Positions 8,244-17,241 of a DNA stretch of 58,978 bases are shown one piece after another. This DNA is from Nitrospirota bacterium (GTDB taxonomy: Bacteria > Nitrospirota > Thermodesulfovibrionia > Thermodesulfovibrionales > UBA1546): contig JAPLLK010000064.1 of assembly GCA_026387575.1 (NCBI GenBank), positions 1 to 58,978 on the forward strand, in the 5' to 3' direction. Position 1 is the stretch's first letter. Every line of letters begins with the position of its first letter. Under the pieces are notes generated by a model. The model ran no database searches. It was not told the origin of the DNA and saw only the letters and a program-made list of their open reading frames with translations. The translations under genes and the position numbers were made by a program.

Positions 8244-9537
8244 GAAGTTTGAACGTATATGTATTCCAGTTATTGCAGCTCGGGCACCTGCCGGACCAGT
8301 CCTGTGATAAATAGCCGCAGGCTGAACACCAGTAAGGAAGCCGGAATGCTATTTTCATGTCCACAGCTTTTTTGAATTCCACCGCTGCCTTGTCGCATTG
8401 ATTGCGCCTGAGATAGAGGTCACCCATTATCTGGTAAAGTTCAGGGGACGCCATCCCGCTTGCATCAACGTAAGAAAATGTTTCAAATGCATCATCTATC
8501 ATCTCAAGCCTGTAATACAGCTTCCCAAGCAGAAATCTCAGCGCATGGTTCTGGGGCTTCTTTGACAGGCTGTTTCCATAAAGCCTTATGAGCCTTGCAG
8601 GTTCTCCGATGTTTATAAGCAAATCTTCAAGCCTTGCAAGAATTATCAAGGACGATGTCTGATCATAGCTCTTTTCAAGAAAGTCAACGGCATCTTCTGA
8701 CTCGCCTTCCCTGAGCATTACCTCGGCAAGTCCGATGTATGCCGGCACAAAATCTACATCCAGCCTGAGCAGTGTCCTAAACAGTTTCTTTGCCTTTTCA
8801 ATATCCCCGCGTTCAAGACTATAACGGCCGTATTCATACTTATACCCAAGGAGGTTCATCTGCTCCCTCTGCCGGTCCTTTTCTGTATGCTCATGTTTCA
8901 GTATCGTCTTCTGCACATCAACAAGCTCGTCCCATTTTTCATCCCTTTCGAGAATAGCCCTCTTTTTGTAGAGAGCGCTTAGGTTGTCAGTATCTATGTC
9001 AAGGATTTTCTCTATGTAATTCAGCGCCTCTGCCCACCTTCCTGTTTTTTCCATCAGGGTTTCAAGCGAGAACAGCACCTCGGGGTTCTGCTGGTTGGAA
9101 GCAAATGCCTTGTTATAGAAGTTCATTGCCTTCTGATAGTCTTCTTCCGAAGATGCGATGTCGCCGAGCCTGAGCAGCGCGTCAAGATGTTTCGGCTCTT
9201 CTGCAAGGATGCTTTCAAGCGATTCCTTTGCTTCATCCTCATTATGAGCAAGAAGCGCATTCAGCGCCTTTGAATACATCTCCTGAACCCTTGCCTCTTT
9301 TTTCTGCCTGCGCTGATACTGAAGATTATCTATAAAGCGTTTTGTGTCTCTTATAGTAAAGACAACGAGCATCGCAAGCGCTCCTGCGACACATGAAAAG
9401 AGTATCAGGGCTATCTTAGGAGTCTCATATGCGTCACCAAAAGGTATTTTGATTGTTGTTATTTCCTGATTGACATATGCAAAACCCCCAAGCCCTGCAA
9501 GAAAAAGAATGAATATAAATATTGCGATCTTCCCCAT
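8224..9537 (-). CDS. LapA-like (DUF1049) / LapB-like TPR protein with C-terminal rubredoxin-type zinc domain
   Basis: 437 aa. Two membrane segments (about residues 4-21 and 41-61) separated by a short loop resemble LapA/DUF1049. A coiled-coil-like basic stretch follows, then tetratricopeptide repeats (from about 85 to 400), and a four-cysteine knuckle (CSACGY, then CPSC) at about 410-427 as in LapB (YciM). In E. coli LapA and LapB are separate proteins that control LPS synthesis through FtsH-mediated LpxC turnover. Here one gene appears to combine them. It starts 2 bases after the rsfS stop and is co-transcribed with nadD-rsfS upstream and HARP downstream. Confidence 0.8.
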   Translation of the reverse strand: MGKIAIFIFILFLAGLGGFAYVNQEITTIKIPFGDAYETPKIALILFSCVAGALAMLVVFTIRDTKRFIDNLQYQRRQKKEARVQEMYSKALNALLAHNEDEAKESLESILAEEPKHLDALLRLGDIASSEEDYQKAMNFYNKAFASNQQNPEVLFSLETLMEKTGRWAEALNYIEKILDIDTDNLSALYKKRAILERDEKWDELVDVQKTILKHEHTEKDRQREQMNLLGYKYEYGRYSLERGDIEKAKKLFRTLLRLDVDFVPAYIGLAEVMLREGESEDAVDFLEKSYDQTSSLIILARLEDLLINIGEPARLIRLYGNSLSKKPQNHALRFLLGKLYYRLEMIDDAFETFSYVDASGMASPELYQIMGDLYLRRNQCDKAAVEFKKAVDMKIAFRLPYWCSACGYLSQDWSGRCPSCNNWNTYTFKLHGAGKI

Positions 9538-9539
9538 TG

Positions 9540-9854
9540 TCAGTTATGACCCTTTCCTTCTACAGGTATCCTCGGCGCATCAAGCCAGAGTTTTTCAAGT
9601 TGATAGTATGCCCTTGTTTCTTCTTCAAACACATGAATAATGATATCTCCGTAGTCCATTAACACCCAGTGGCTGTAATTCAGCCCTTCAATTCCGACAG
9701 GACGAATGCCTTTTTTTGAAAAGTTCTCTTCTATTGCCTCAGCAATTGCCCTGACATGTGTTGTGCTTTCTCCTGAGCAGATAATGAAAAAATCTGCAAT
9801 CACAGATAAGCCTTTCAGCTCGAGGACAAGCACACCCACGGCTTTCTTATCCAT
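9540..9854 (-). CDS. rsfS: Ribosomal silencing factor RsfS (Iojap family)
   Basis: RsfS binds L14 and blocks subunit joining when nutrients are low. The body of the protein is typical: LSVIADFFIICSGEST, GLNYSHWVLMDYGD, IIIHVFEEETRAYYQLEKLW. From the ATG at 9854 the product is 104 aa but lacks the conserved first helix. The frame stays open upstream to 9914 and encodes KSKAKALAAAKIAMDKKA, which looks like that helix. A strong AAGGAGG lies at 9908-9914, but no ATG, GTG or TTG follows it in frame, so the start may be non-canonical (for example ATA at 9894-9896). It belongs to the nadD operon. Confidence 0.92.
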   Translation of the reverse strand: MDKKAVGVLVLELKGLSVIADFFIICSGESTTHVRAIAEAIEENFSKKGIRPVGIEGLNYSHWVLMDYGDIIIHVFEEETRAYYQLEKLWLDAPRIPVEGKGHN

Positions 9855-9928
9855 TGCTATCTTCGCTGCTGCAAGGGCTTTGGCTTTACTTTTTATTAAA
9901 GGATTATCCTCCTTTCACAATTAAGGTT

Positions 9929-9984
9929 AGAAGTGGAAAGTTAGAAGTTCTAAATCTGAAATCCTTAACTTTCAACTTTTAACT
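9929..9984. repeat. Degenerate tandem heptamers, inverted halves
   Basis: About eight 7-base units. The first three read like AGAAGTT and the last three like TTTAACT, its approximate complement, so the array is roughly palindromic. It covers the spacer before rsfS and the last codons of nadD (…KVKS stop). Unit boundaries are set by eye. Confidence 0.6.
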
Positions 9985-10634
9985 TTATAAATCTTATGAG
10001 TAATTATATAGGATTCAACTTCTTCTGGCAATAGGTATTTTATACTTTTTCTGCGCTTTATCAGCTTTCTGATGCCGGTTGCTGATATCTCAACAGGCGT
10101 GATATGCATCATTATTATATCCCTGCCGTTCTTTAGCCTTGTTTTATAGGTTTGAAGCTTTGCATTATCAAGCTTTTTAAGGATATTTTTGTTTATCTTC
10201 AGATATGGTGAAGAGGCAAGTCCTGTGAATTTAAAAGCCGGCCTTGAGACCACTATAAAATCTGCAAGGCTGACGAGCTTATCGGGCTGCCACCAGTTAG
10301 GGATGTCAATAAAAGCATCAATGCCGGCTATAAAATAAAGCCTTGCCCCGGGATAAATGCGGCGCAGTTTTTCAAGAGTGTCTACGGAATAAGATTTATC
10401 CTTCTTTTTGTATTCAATATCAGAAACAGCAAAGGAGCGGTTTTTAGATATGCCAAGCCGCACCATCCTGTACCTGTGTTTTGCGTCTGCAAGCTCTGTG
10501 TCCTTGAGCGGAGGATTGCCTGACGGCACAAAGATAATCTTATTGAGTCCGAGTTTTTCCTTCACCTCTTCTGCGGCTGTGAGATGCCCGTAGTGGATTG
10601 GGTTAAAGGTCCCGCCGAATATGCCGAGTTTCAT
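9972..10634 (-). CDS. nadD: Nicotinate-nucleotide adenylyltransferase
   Basis: Makes nicotinate adenine dinucleotide from NaMN and ATP in NAD synthesis. The 220-aa protein starts MKLGIFGGTFNPIHYGHL, containing the GGTFNPIHxGH nucleotidyltransferase signature. It continues with FVPSGNPPLK, a YFIAGIDAF strand and a late SATGIRKLIKR, equivalent to the ISST-x-x-R motif. The last codons fall inside a heptamer repeat array. First gene of the operon nadD-rsfS-LapAB-HARP. Elsewhere nadD usually sits beside proA; here a Type III R-M system separates them. Confidence 0.95.
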   Translation of the reverse strand: MKLGIFGGTFNPIHYGHLTAAEEVKEKLGLNKIIFVPSGNPPLKDTELADAKHRYRMVRLGISKNRSFAVSDIEYKKKDKSYSVDTLEKLRRIYPGARLYFIAGIDAFIDIPNWWQPDKLVSLADFIVVSRPAFKFTGLASSPYLKINKNILKKLDNAKLQTYKTRLKNGRDIIMMHITPVEISATGIRKLIKRRKSIKYLLPEEVESYIITHKIYKVKS

Positions 10635-10670
10635 ATCTTGATTCTGCTCCGAAATAAGATTTTCAGTTAC

Positions 10671-10698
10671 ATTATTATGTGCGGGAGTGTATTGTCAA
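10671..10698 (-). promoter_or_regulatory. Candidate sigma70 promoter for the nadD operon
   Basis: On the minus strand TTGACA (10698-10693) is followed after 16 bases by AATAAT (10676-10671), 37 bases before the nadD start. The -35 is a full consensus match. Confidence 0.6.
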
Positions 10699-10832
10699 GA
10701 AATTGTTGATTCTCTCAGCCTTTAAATACCCTTCCTGCTCCAGAAGTTTTTTAGGGTAAAGTGCGCTTCCCCACCTTCCGCGCTATGGGACTATTGAACT
10801 TTATAAGATTGAGAGGATAGGCTGCTTTTTAT

Positions 10833-13637
10833 TTAGGAAGCCTTTTGCAAAATCATCTCAAGGTCATTGGGATCAAATGAAACTGCAAGGCTCCATTCGC
10901 CGAAACCGCCGTGCTGATTTACAGCCCTGCACCATTCATCTAAAAATACTCTTTTGGTTTTGTCCTGTTCGCTATCCTGCCCTTTGGTTTCAAGAATGAG
11001 ATGTTCGCCATTCTTTAACTTTATGATGAAATCGGGGAAATATCTTCTGATTACCCCTTGATAGTTGTAAAGAACAGTAAACCCTAAATGGTCATTCTTG
11101 ACGAATGATTCAACCGCCGCATTTTCGCTGATTGTTTTTGCTTCGAGATATTCCCATTTGCTGTCAACAACGGTGAAGTTGATGTGTGAATTTCCAAAAC
11201 TCTCACAGGGCTTGCTTGTCCACCATGTTCTAACGTCACTAGTTGAACGAATGGGGTGTTCCTTGTCAAATACCGGAGTGAGTTGCGTTGTGTTGTCTGC
11301 ACGAATTTCATTCCAGATGTGCTGAATGACCTTGTTCATATTCAGCATAATGAGTATCCGCTTGCGGACTTCATCCTGATTGAACAATGGATTCTTAATC
11401 TGGATTTTCTCCGAGTAAATAAACTGCTCAATGATACCGATTAACTGGATGAGAAATGTTTCCTTACTGCCTTTCCAGTCAGGTTTTTTCTCTGAATTGT
11501 AAATCGTTGATGCTATTCTGAAGATGATTGACTGCAAGCGAAATTTCTCTCCAATCTCTTTTAAATCAATCTCCGTCAATGCAGCTGGATTCGGTTTCCC
11601 GGCAATGATGGCGGCCAACTCAGCTTCTGTTATTGAGTCGTATGGGTTAATATCAAGCGGTTTTACATTCGATAGGTTGATCGTAAGCTGTGGTTTATAA
11701 ACATGATCAATTCGCAGAATGTTTGGGAACGAAATTTCATGTTCTACTTTTTCTTTAACTGGTTCAATCTTGGTTTTTGGTAGCGGCGGCGGAGGCGGAG
11801 GGCCGTCTGTTCCGCCTTCATGCGGCAGGAATGTAAATGGCACTCCGAAAATATTTACATACTCCGGTTCAAACAAGCCCGTTTCTTTGTTGACATCATA
11901 TTCTGTCCTTCTCAGGCCGCGTCCGACTACCTGCTCACATAACAACTGGCTGCTGAAAGCCCGTAAGCCCATTATGTGTGTAACAGTTTTTGCATCCCAT
12001 CCTTCGCTAAGCATACCTACGGAAATCACATTCTGAATCTGCTCACCTGGTTCACCAATCCGCCCAACCGTATTAACTGTGCATCTTATTAACTCTGCCT
12101 GTTGTTTCTTGGTAAGCTTCTTCTCTTTAGGCTCATCATTTTCATCGTCTGCTTCTTCTCCAGAAATATCAACTTCTTCTGTTTCTGCTTCGGCCTTTTC
12201 TAATATGCTGCTGTCAATTTGCAAAGTCCTTTGCGGATTGCACAAATCACCTAACCCTGCAACAGAAAGCAAAAATGAATCTCGATCAAAAGAGGTTTTT
12301 ATCCGTCCCGATGTATAAGTAGTGTTTGCAACGGTAATCATCACCGGCGGAATTTTATGTCTGGCCTTCTCCCAATCGTCTTTAGTGGCTTGCCAGTCCT
12401 TGCCCAAAAGCAGATAGGCATTTTTTATGAGGTCGGGAAGCGGGGCGCTGTCTTCAGCCTTTCGGTTGATGTCATCTTTCACAGTCTCATCCATGTAAAT
12501 GTGATACAAACGAGAACGCAGGTTATTATCCACGTTTCCATCATCACGGATGACCACCCTTGGCGTTTTTACCAATCCTGACTCAATCGCATCGTTCAAG
12601 CCGAAATCGCTGACTATCCATGAAAACAAGGCTTCTTCAGTCGCTTTTTTGCCGGAAGGCGCAAACGGAGTTGCCGATAAATCAAAGCAACGTATGATGC
12701 CCCTTGCCCTATGAACTCTGTCTAAACCGCCTACCCAAACAGTGCTTTCTTCAATGTCCTCTTTTTTTACGCCTCTTATCTTGCTCTCAGCCGGAACACG
12801 CCATGCATGGTGTGCTTCATCATTTATCACAATAAGGTTTGTTGCCGATGCCATGTCGCTTAAAACCTCACGCACATAAGCTTCGTCACTCTTTGAGCCG
12901 CGCTTGTCAACGGTTTTTTTCTTCCCTATCTTTTCTTCAGTGTCCCAAGCTAATGTATGCCAGTTAATGATTTTTATCTTGCCCTGCCGCAAAGTTTCCA
13001 TCAATCCCGAGGGCACAACATTAAATTCTTCGTAGTAATTTTCTTTGTCGAAAGGATTGAGAACTGACAAGCGGCTGCGAACGGTTAAGCCAGGAGCAAC
13101 AACCAACACATTTTTTGAGAACCGGATATCTTTGCTGTTGGTAACCTTGTTAAGCACTTGCCATGCAATGAGCATACTCATCACAATGGTCTTGCCTGAA
13201 CCCGTCGCCATCTTGCTGCACCAGCGACTGAAATCTCCGCCATCTCCTGGAATTTGGATTCCTGTTCTGTCTGCGTCCGGTGCCTCGGTTAGCCATATTA
13301 AGGTTTCAATCGCTTCCAGCTGGCAAAAGAAAAAGCGTTTGTCCTTTCTTTCTTCGGGGTCTTGCCAATGCTGCAATAATCTCTTGGTGATACCTGTAAC
13401 GCCAGAATAACCCTGTTCTCTCCACTTCACTATGCGCGGGCGGATGGTATTGACCAATTCTATTTCAATGAAAATACCGGGGTCGTCAAAAGCCCTTGAA
13501 CTCTCAGAAGCGACAATATAGCCAGCCGGTCTACGGCCACTCTGCAAAACAAATTCCCTTGTATCACGGAGATATTCCCAATACTGCCGAGGTTCTTCGT
13601 AAGGCGAGTTAATGATAAGCTTGTCTATCTTCTTCAT
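10833..13637 (-). CDS. res: Type III restriction enzyme, Res subunit (system 1)
   Basis: ATP-dependent endonuclease subunit that translocates and cuts when two unmodified sites meet. The 934-aa protein has superfamily 2 helicase motifs: ATGSGKT (about 144-150), NDEAHHAW, DLSATPF and QVVGRGLRR. An acidic linker (about 470-510) and a poly-proline stretch follow the helicase part. The C-terminus carries a PD-(D/E)xK-like nuclease site: PDFIIKL, then ILETKG. It starts 5 bases after the mod stop, on the same strand. The system is inserted between nadD and the proA group. Confidence 0.92.
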   Translation of the reverse strand: MKKIDKLIINSPYEEPRQYWEYLRDTREFVLQSGRRPAGYIVASESSRAFDDPGIFIEIELVNTIRPRIVKWREQGYSGVTGITKRLLQHWQDPEERKDKRFFFCQLEAIETLIWLTEAPDADRTGIQIPGDGGDFSRWCSKMATGSGKTIVMSMLIAWQVLNKVTNSKDIRFSKNVLVVAPGLTVRSRLSVLNPFDKENYYEEFNVVPSGLMETLRQGKIKIINWHTLAWDTEEKIGKKKTVDKRGSKSDEAYVREVLSDMASATNLIVINDEAHHAWRVPAESKIRGVKKEDIEESTVWVGGLDRVHRARGIIRCFDLSATPFAPSGKKATEEALFSWIVSDFGLNDAIESGLVKTPRVVIRDDGNVDNNLRSRLYHIYMDETVKDDINRKAEDSAPLPDLIKNAYLLLGKDWQATKDDWEKARHKIPPVMITVANTTYTSGRIKTSFDRDSFLLSVAGLGDLCNPQRTLQIDSSILEKAEAETEEVDISGEEADDENDEPKEKKLTKKQQAELIRCTVNTVGRIGEPGEQIQNVISVGMLSEGWDAKTVTHIMGLRAFSSQLLCEQVVGRGLRRTEYDVNKETGLFEPEYVNIFGVPFTFLPHEGGTDGPPPPPPLPKTKIEPVKEKVEHEISFPNILRIDHVYKPQLTINLSNVKPLDINPYDSITEAELAAIIAGKPNPAALTEIDLKEIGEKFRLQSIIFRIASTIYNSEKKPDWKGSKETFLIQLIGIIEQFIYSEKIQIKNPLFNQDEVRKRILIMLNMNKVIQHIWNEIRADNTTQLTPVFDKEHPIRSTSDVRTWWTSKPCESFGNSHINFTVVDSKWEYLEAKTISENAAVESFVKNDHLGFTVLYNYQGVIRRYFPDFIIKLKNGEHLILETKGQDSEQDKTKRVFLDEWCRAVNQHGGFGEWSLAVSFDPNDLEMILQKAS

Positions 13638-13642
13638 GTGCC

Positions 13643-16168
13643 TTATAAGCGGATAATCTTTAAACTCTCGATGCCCCGCGCATCAATGATCTTCACGGCT
13701 ACGACCTTGCCTGGTGTAAATGGCAGTGATGTTGTGCCGCCGAATACCTGTATCTTGTCCTCGTCAATTTCCGCTTTAAGATTTTTCGCCAGCGTCGACC
13801 ACCCTTCTTTTGCTCCTGCCATTGGAAAGAATACCTGTGAAGGGAACAAACTCCTTCCGTCATAGTCATGATCCAGCATCCACATGGCAATGTCGCCTTT
13901 GCCGCCGCTTTCAACTGTTCCTGTTTTCGGATTGTAGTAATCAAAGCCCTGCACTTCCACCTGATATTTGCCTTTGTTTTCTTTGCTTTTTAATTCACGT
14001 ATTAATACATCAGGCTGACCGATAAGCCAAAAGCTTTCATTGCTGCTCCGTTTCTTTTTCAAATCATCGGTGAACAGGTCGGCGTTCATCTGCGCTTTGA
14101 GAAAGACCGTCCTGGTGATCTCAGGATTCATCTCGTCAATGTCTTTTGCGGCCTCTTCGTCAAACTGCAAGGCGCAGAACAGGAGAATATCGGGCTTGTA
14201 AGGCTTCACTTCCTCCCATGCTAACTCAACCGTTCTTTGCTCTAACGGTGCGTGTTCTGGGCCAAATACAACATATACTTTTTTAGGCTTCGCTTCTTTT
14301 GTTTCAGCCTCTGCCTGAACATATCTTAATCCTCTCGCCGTTTCTACCCGTGTAAATTCAATCAACTTGCCGCCTTTGGCTCTCACGCCTGCGCGGAGCA
14401 ATTCATCTTTCCACTCACTTTGACGCAATGTTTCGCCGCTCCGTGCAACTGATGTATTTGTAGTTATATTCCCCTCTTGAGAGGGGGCAGGTGTATGTTC
14501 TTCTTCCAATGATCTTGCCACTGGCGCGGGAACAGCTTCAACAGTGAAAGGACCAGTAACTCGTTGTCTTTTATTGTCAATAAAAGGTTGGTCATACAGA
14601 GTTTCCTGTCCTGGAGGCTCATTGTTGGCAATACTTTTGAGGGTAATATGTGGAACTGTCTTGTATTTAAACCCGCTGCCTACACCTTCATGCTGATGTG
14701 CCAGTTCATAATAATCAAACACAGCCGTCATTAATCGCTGTTTTGCAAGCGTAATAGATACTCTCGATGTATCGCAAGTGATCCATCTTCTGCCCCAGTT
14801 CTCAGCTGCGAATGCCGTAGTACCGCTGCCACAAGTAATATCTATAACAAGGTCGCCGGGGTCTGTGGCCATGAGAAGACAGCGTTGAATAACTCTCGAA
14901 TACGTCTGAACTGCATAGATTTTTTTCTCAGCAAAAGTTGATGGTACAGTATCAGTCCAAATATTATTATAATGTCCGAATGGAAAATCAGTGACATATC
15001 TTTTATACTTCAACCAATTACCTACCTGAATAAATCTATCCCTCTTTCTTAAGTTTACTAACCCATCATATCCAGTTTTCCAATGATAATTGTTGTCTGG
15101 CTTGTAACTTTTTTCGTTAAACTCTATTTCCACAACCTCGTTAGATCCCCCAGGCGAAAGAAGATTATCATGAAAAAAACATTTATCTTTAGCAAATTCT
15201 TTAATTGACTTTATTTGTTTCAGTTCACCATTTGCATCTTCAATACAGTTGTACTTTTCGAACAACTCAATATCCGATAATTCCCGAAACAAAGGTCTAA
15301 ATTTCTCCTTTTCAAATCTTTCTTTATTCTTGGCAAAGACAAGTAGGTAATCAGCTACATTGTCAACACTTAAGGAGCCTCGATAATAAATCTTTTGAAA
15401 GGTGATTTGAGATATGAAATTTTCTTTTCCAAATACTTCATCTAATAAATTCCTAATTAAATGAATATTTTCATCACTAATTTGTAGAAAAATACAGCCA
15501 TTATCTTTTAATAATTCTTTCGATAATATGAGACGGTCTCTTATATAACTTAAAAAACTGTGTATGCCCAATTCCCAAGTATCACGAAATGCTTTAATCA
15601 TCTCCGGCTCGGCGGTCAGGTCTTCGTCTTTACCATCTTTTACATCCCGCTTGTTCACAAACGGCTGAAAGTTGCTGCCGTATTTAATCCCATAAGGCGG
15701 GTCAAAATAGATCATCTGAACCTTGCCACCCATGCCTTCTTTTTCTATCAGCGAGTTCATCACCAATAGACTGTCACCGGCAATAAGACGGTTGCTCCAG
15801 TTCTCTTTGTGCTTATAAAACTCTATGGCTTCACGGAGGGGTTTCTTATCCGCTTCAAATAATGAAGGCTGGCTGTCAGCCTCCTTTTCTTTCCTAACAT
15901 TTTCAATAATCCTGCGCGGGTCTATGCGCTCATGCACATGCAGGCTTACGGTAGGAACTTCAAAGCTGGTATGCTCGGCTTTGCCAGCCCATTGCAGTTG
16001 AGGGTCAAGGTGCGGGTCGTAAGCGTATTTCTTTTTTTTCAGGTCGCCATTGTCGGTGTGAGCGTCAACCAATCCCACAGGTGGGTTGTTCAGCCGCTGT
16101 TTGTCTTTGTGCTCGTATTGCTCAATAGGTTTTTGTTTATTAGTTGTTTCTTTCTTTTTGCGTGCCAT
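13643..16168 (-). CDS. mod: Type III DNA methyltransferase, Mod subunit (system 1)
   Basis: Recognises the target and methylates adenine in one strand. The 841-aa protein has motif IV DPPYG (about 156-160) before motif I ITCGSGTTAFAAENWGRRW (about 450), the beta-class order. The middle is the likely recognition region. Its C-terminal third contains a proline-rich segment coming from a palindromic DNA repeat at 14471-14486 (HTPAPSQEGN) without loss of frame. It forms an operon with res and is divergent from the XRE regulator. The long lysine-rich N-terminus is common in this subgroup. Confidence 0.93.
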   Translation of the reverse strand: MARKKKETTNKQKPIEQYEHKDKQRLNNPPVGLVDAHTDNGDLKKKKYAYDPHLDPQLQWAGKAEHTSFEVPTVSLHVHERIDPRRIIENVRKEKEADSQPSLFEADKKPLREAIEFYKHKENWSNRLIAGDSLLVMNSLIEKEGMGGKVQMIYFDPPYGIKYGSNFQPFVNKRDVKDGKDEDLTAEPEMIKAFRDTWELGIHSFLSYIRDRLILSKELLKDNGCIFLQISDENIHLIRNLLDEVFGKENFISQITFQKIYYRGSLSVDNVADYLLVFAKNKERFEKEKFRPLFRELSDIELFEKYNCIEDANGELKQIKSIKEFAKDKCFFHDNLLSPGGSNEVVEIEFNEKSYKPDNNYHWKTGYDGLVNLRKRDRFIQVGNWLKYKRYVTDFPFGHYNNIWTDTVPSTFAEKKIYAVQTYSRVIQRCLLMATDPGDLVIDITCGSGTTAFAAENWGRRWITCDTSRVSITLAKQRLMTAVFDYYELAHQHEGVGSGFKYKTVPHITLKSIANNEPPGQETLYDQPFIDNKRQRVTGPFTVEAVPAPVARSLEEEHTPAPSQEGNITTNTSVARSGETLRQSEWKDELLRAGVRAKGGKLIEFTRVETARGLRYVQAEAETKEAKPKKVYVVFGPEHAPLEQRTVELAWEEVKPYKPDILLFCALQFDEEAAKDIDEMNPEITRTVFLKAQMNADLFTDDLKKKRSSNESFWLIGQPDVLIRELKSKENKGKYQVEVQGFDYYNPKTGTVESGGKGDIAMWMLDHDYDGRSLFPSQVFFPMAGAKEGWSTLAKNLKAEIDEDKIQVFGGTTSLPFTPGKVVAVKIIDARGIESLKIIRL
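14471..14486. repeat. Palindromic repeat unit inside mod
   Basis: CCCCTC-TTGA-GAGGGG forms a 6-bp stem with a 4-base loop. It encodes part of PAPSQEGN in a low-complexity part of Mod. Sequences of this kind are widespread intergenic palindromes, so this looks like an in-frame insertion. Confidence 0.5.
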
Positions 16169-16236
16169 GTTATTCCATTAAACTGACTCCGCCCTCAGTT
16201 GTTTATCTATTTTTGGAGTAGAAAGACTGCCCTGTA

Positions 16237-16253
16237 TCAACATATTATGTTGA
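16237..16253. promoter_or_regulatory. Candidate XRE operator between mod and xre
   Basis: TCAACAT-ATT-ATGTTGA is a perfect 7-bp dyad with a 3-base centre, lying in the AT-rich divergent gap 69 bases from mod and about 100 bases from the XRE gene. Such dyads are typical operators for small XRE repressors. Function is inferred from position only. Confidence 0.45.
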
Positions 16254-16354
16254 ATTATCTACATTAAATATAGACTATGTCAATTAAAATCATTATTTGA
16301 GGTAGTTTTAATAAAGCCTTCCGGCAAGCGATTATTAACTGTTCTGGAGGATTT

Positions 16355-16675
16355 ATGAGGACTACTAAGAAATTGCTTGGCGAAAGAATTAAGGAATTAA
16401 GGAAATCAAGAAAGCTGTCTCAGGACAGGCTCTCTGAACAAGTTGATATAGACCCAAAACATCTGAGCCGTATAGAAGTAGGGAATAGCTATCCGTCCCT
16501 CAATACTCTTGAGAAAATAGCTATAGCTTTAAATGTAGAAATAAAAGAGTTCTTTGAGTTTGAACATCTTAGTGGTCAAAAGGAATTGATTAATAATGCC
16601 ATCAAATTGCTTAGAGAGAGTGACAAGGAGAGAGTCAAACTTATTTCAAAAGTTATTAAGGCAATAGTTACTTAG
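16355..16675 (+). CDS. XRE-family helix-turn-helix regulator
   Basis: 106 aa. The N-terminal 65 residues form a Cro/CI-type helix-turn-helix (GERIKELRKSRKLSQDRLSE, then DPKHLSRIEVGNSYPS). A short helical tail probably dimerises (NNAIKLLRESDKERVKLISK). GGAGG lies 4 bases before the ATG. It is divergent from the Type III mod gene. It could time expression of the R-M genes like a C protein, or it could be an unrelated resident gene; the dyad at 16237 is the main hint for the former. Confidence 0.88.
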   Translation: MRTTKKLLGERIKELRKSRKLSQDRLSEQVDIDPKHLSRIEVGNSYPSLNTLEKIAIALNVEIKEFFEFEHLSGQKELINNAIKLLRESDKERVKLISKVIKAIVT

Positions 16676-16719
16676 AACTTTCACTGGGCACATCCTCTGC
16701 TAGCAGTATGGCAGTATAT

Positions 16720-17241
16720 TCAATAATATCTCTGTTCCGGTTTTATGCCGATTGATTCAAGCCATTCTGTTATTGTCTTTTTCATTGCGCCTGCATTCAG
16801 CGCAAACCATTTCTTTCTGTGCTCAGGAAAAGTGGAAAGCGTCTTTTTGAACCTGCTGAATGAGTCGTGGCTGTTGAGAGCGGCTGAGAGTTCATCGTGC
16901 GGCCTGAGTTCATCAATCTCCTCTGTAAATCTTTTCATGAGGCTGTATGCCTCCTGAGACTTGCGCTCCGGGATTCTGACATATCTTTGCTTTTCAGAGA
17001 ATATTCTTATTGCAAGCTCCACTTCATCTTCAATCCACTCAGGCATGTCATACACTTCGAGCAAGGATTCATCAATCAGTTCATCGCCTTTGTAAAGACT
17101 GCCCTTTGCTCCTTCAAGCGCATCTACTGAGATTGTTTTAATCTCTCCTGTCTCAAGGTCAAGAAAGTAGTCAAATGCATCCCTTGAGACATCTTCCATT
17201 GCCTTCTGAATTTCATTGAAATCTATCTTTAAAAGCTTCAC
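16720..17241 (-). CDS. UPF0158 family protein
   Basis: 173 aa, cytosolic and acidic, with no membrane segment. The pattern fits UPF0158: an N-terminal strand-rich part (AFDYFLDLETGEI), a central EVELAIRIF, and a C-terminal helical region with SRFKKTLSTFPEHRKKWF and WLESIGIKP. The function of the family is unknown. It starts immediately after the proA stop, so it is very likely co-transcribed with trpE-trpG-proA. Confidence 0.8.
   Translation of the reverse strand: MKLLKIDFNEIQKAMEDVSRDAFDYFLDLETGEIKTISVDALEGAKGSLYKGDELIDESLLEVYDMPEWIEDEVELAIRIFSEKQRYVRIPERKSQEAYSLMKRFTEEIDELRPHDELSAALNSHDSFSRFKKTLSTFPEHRKKWFALNAGAMKKTITEWLESIGIKPEQRYY

Noticed and set aside
9929-9984. Heptamer arrays as CRISPR-like repeats
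   Set aside because: Units are 7 bases, contiguous and degenerate, with no spacers and no cas genes in the window.
10699-10832. Possible coding remnant on the minus strand (LYPKKLLEQEGYLKAERI)
   Set aside because: Short, interrupted by stops and matching no family I recognise.
16355-16675. XRE gene as a prophage remnant
   Set aside because: No phage structural, integrase or lysis genes are near; the divergent R-M setting explains it better.
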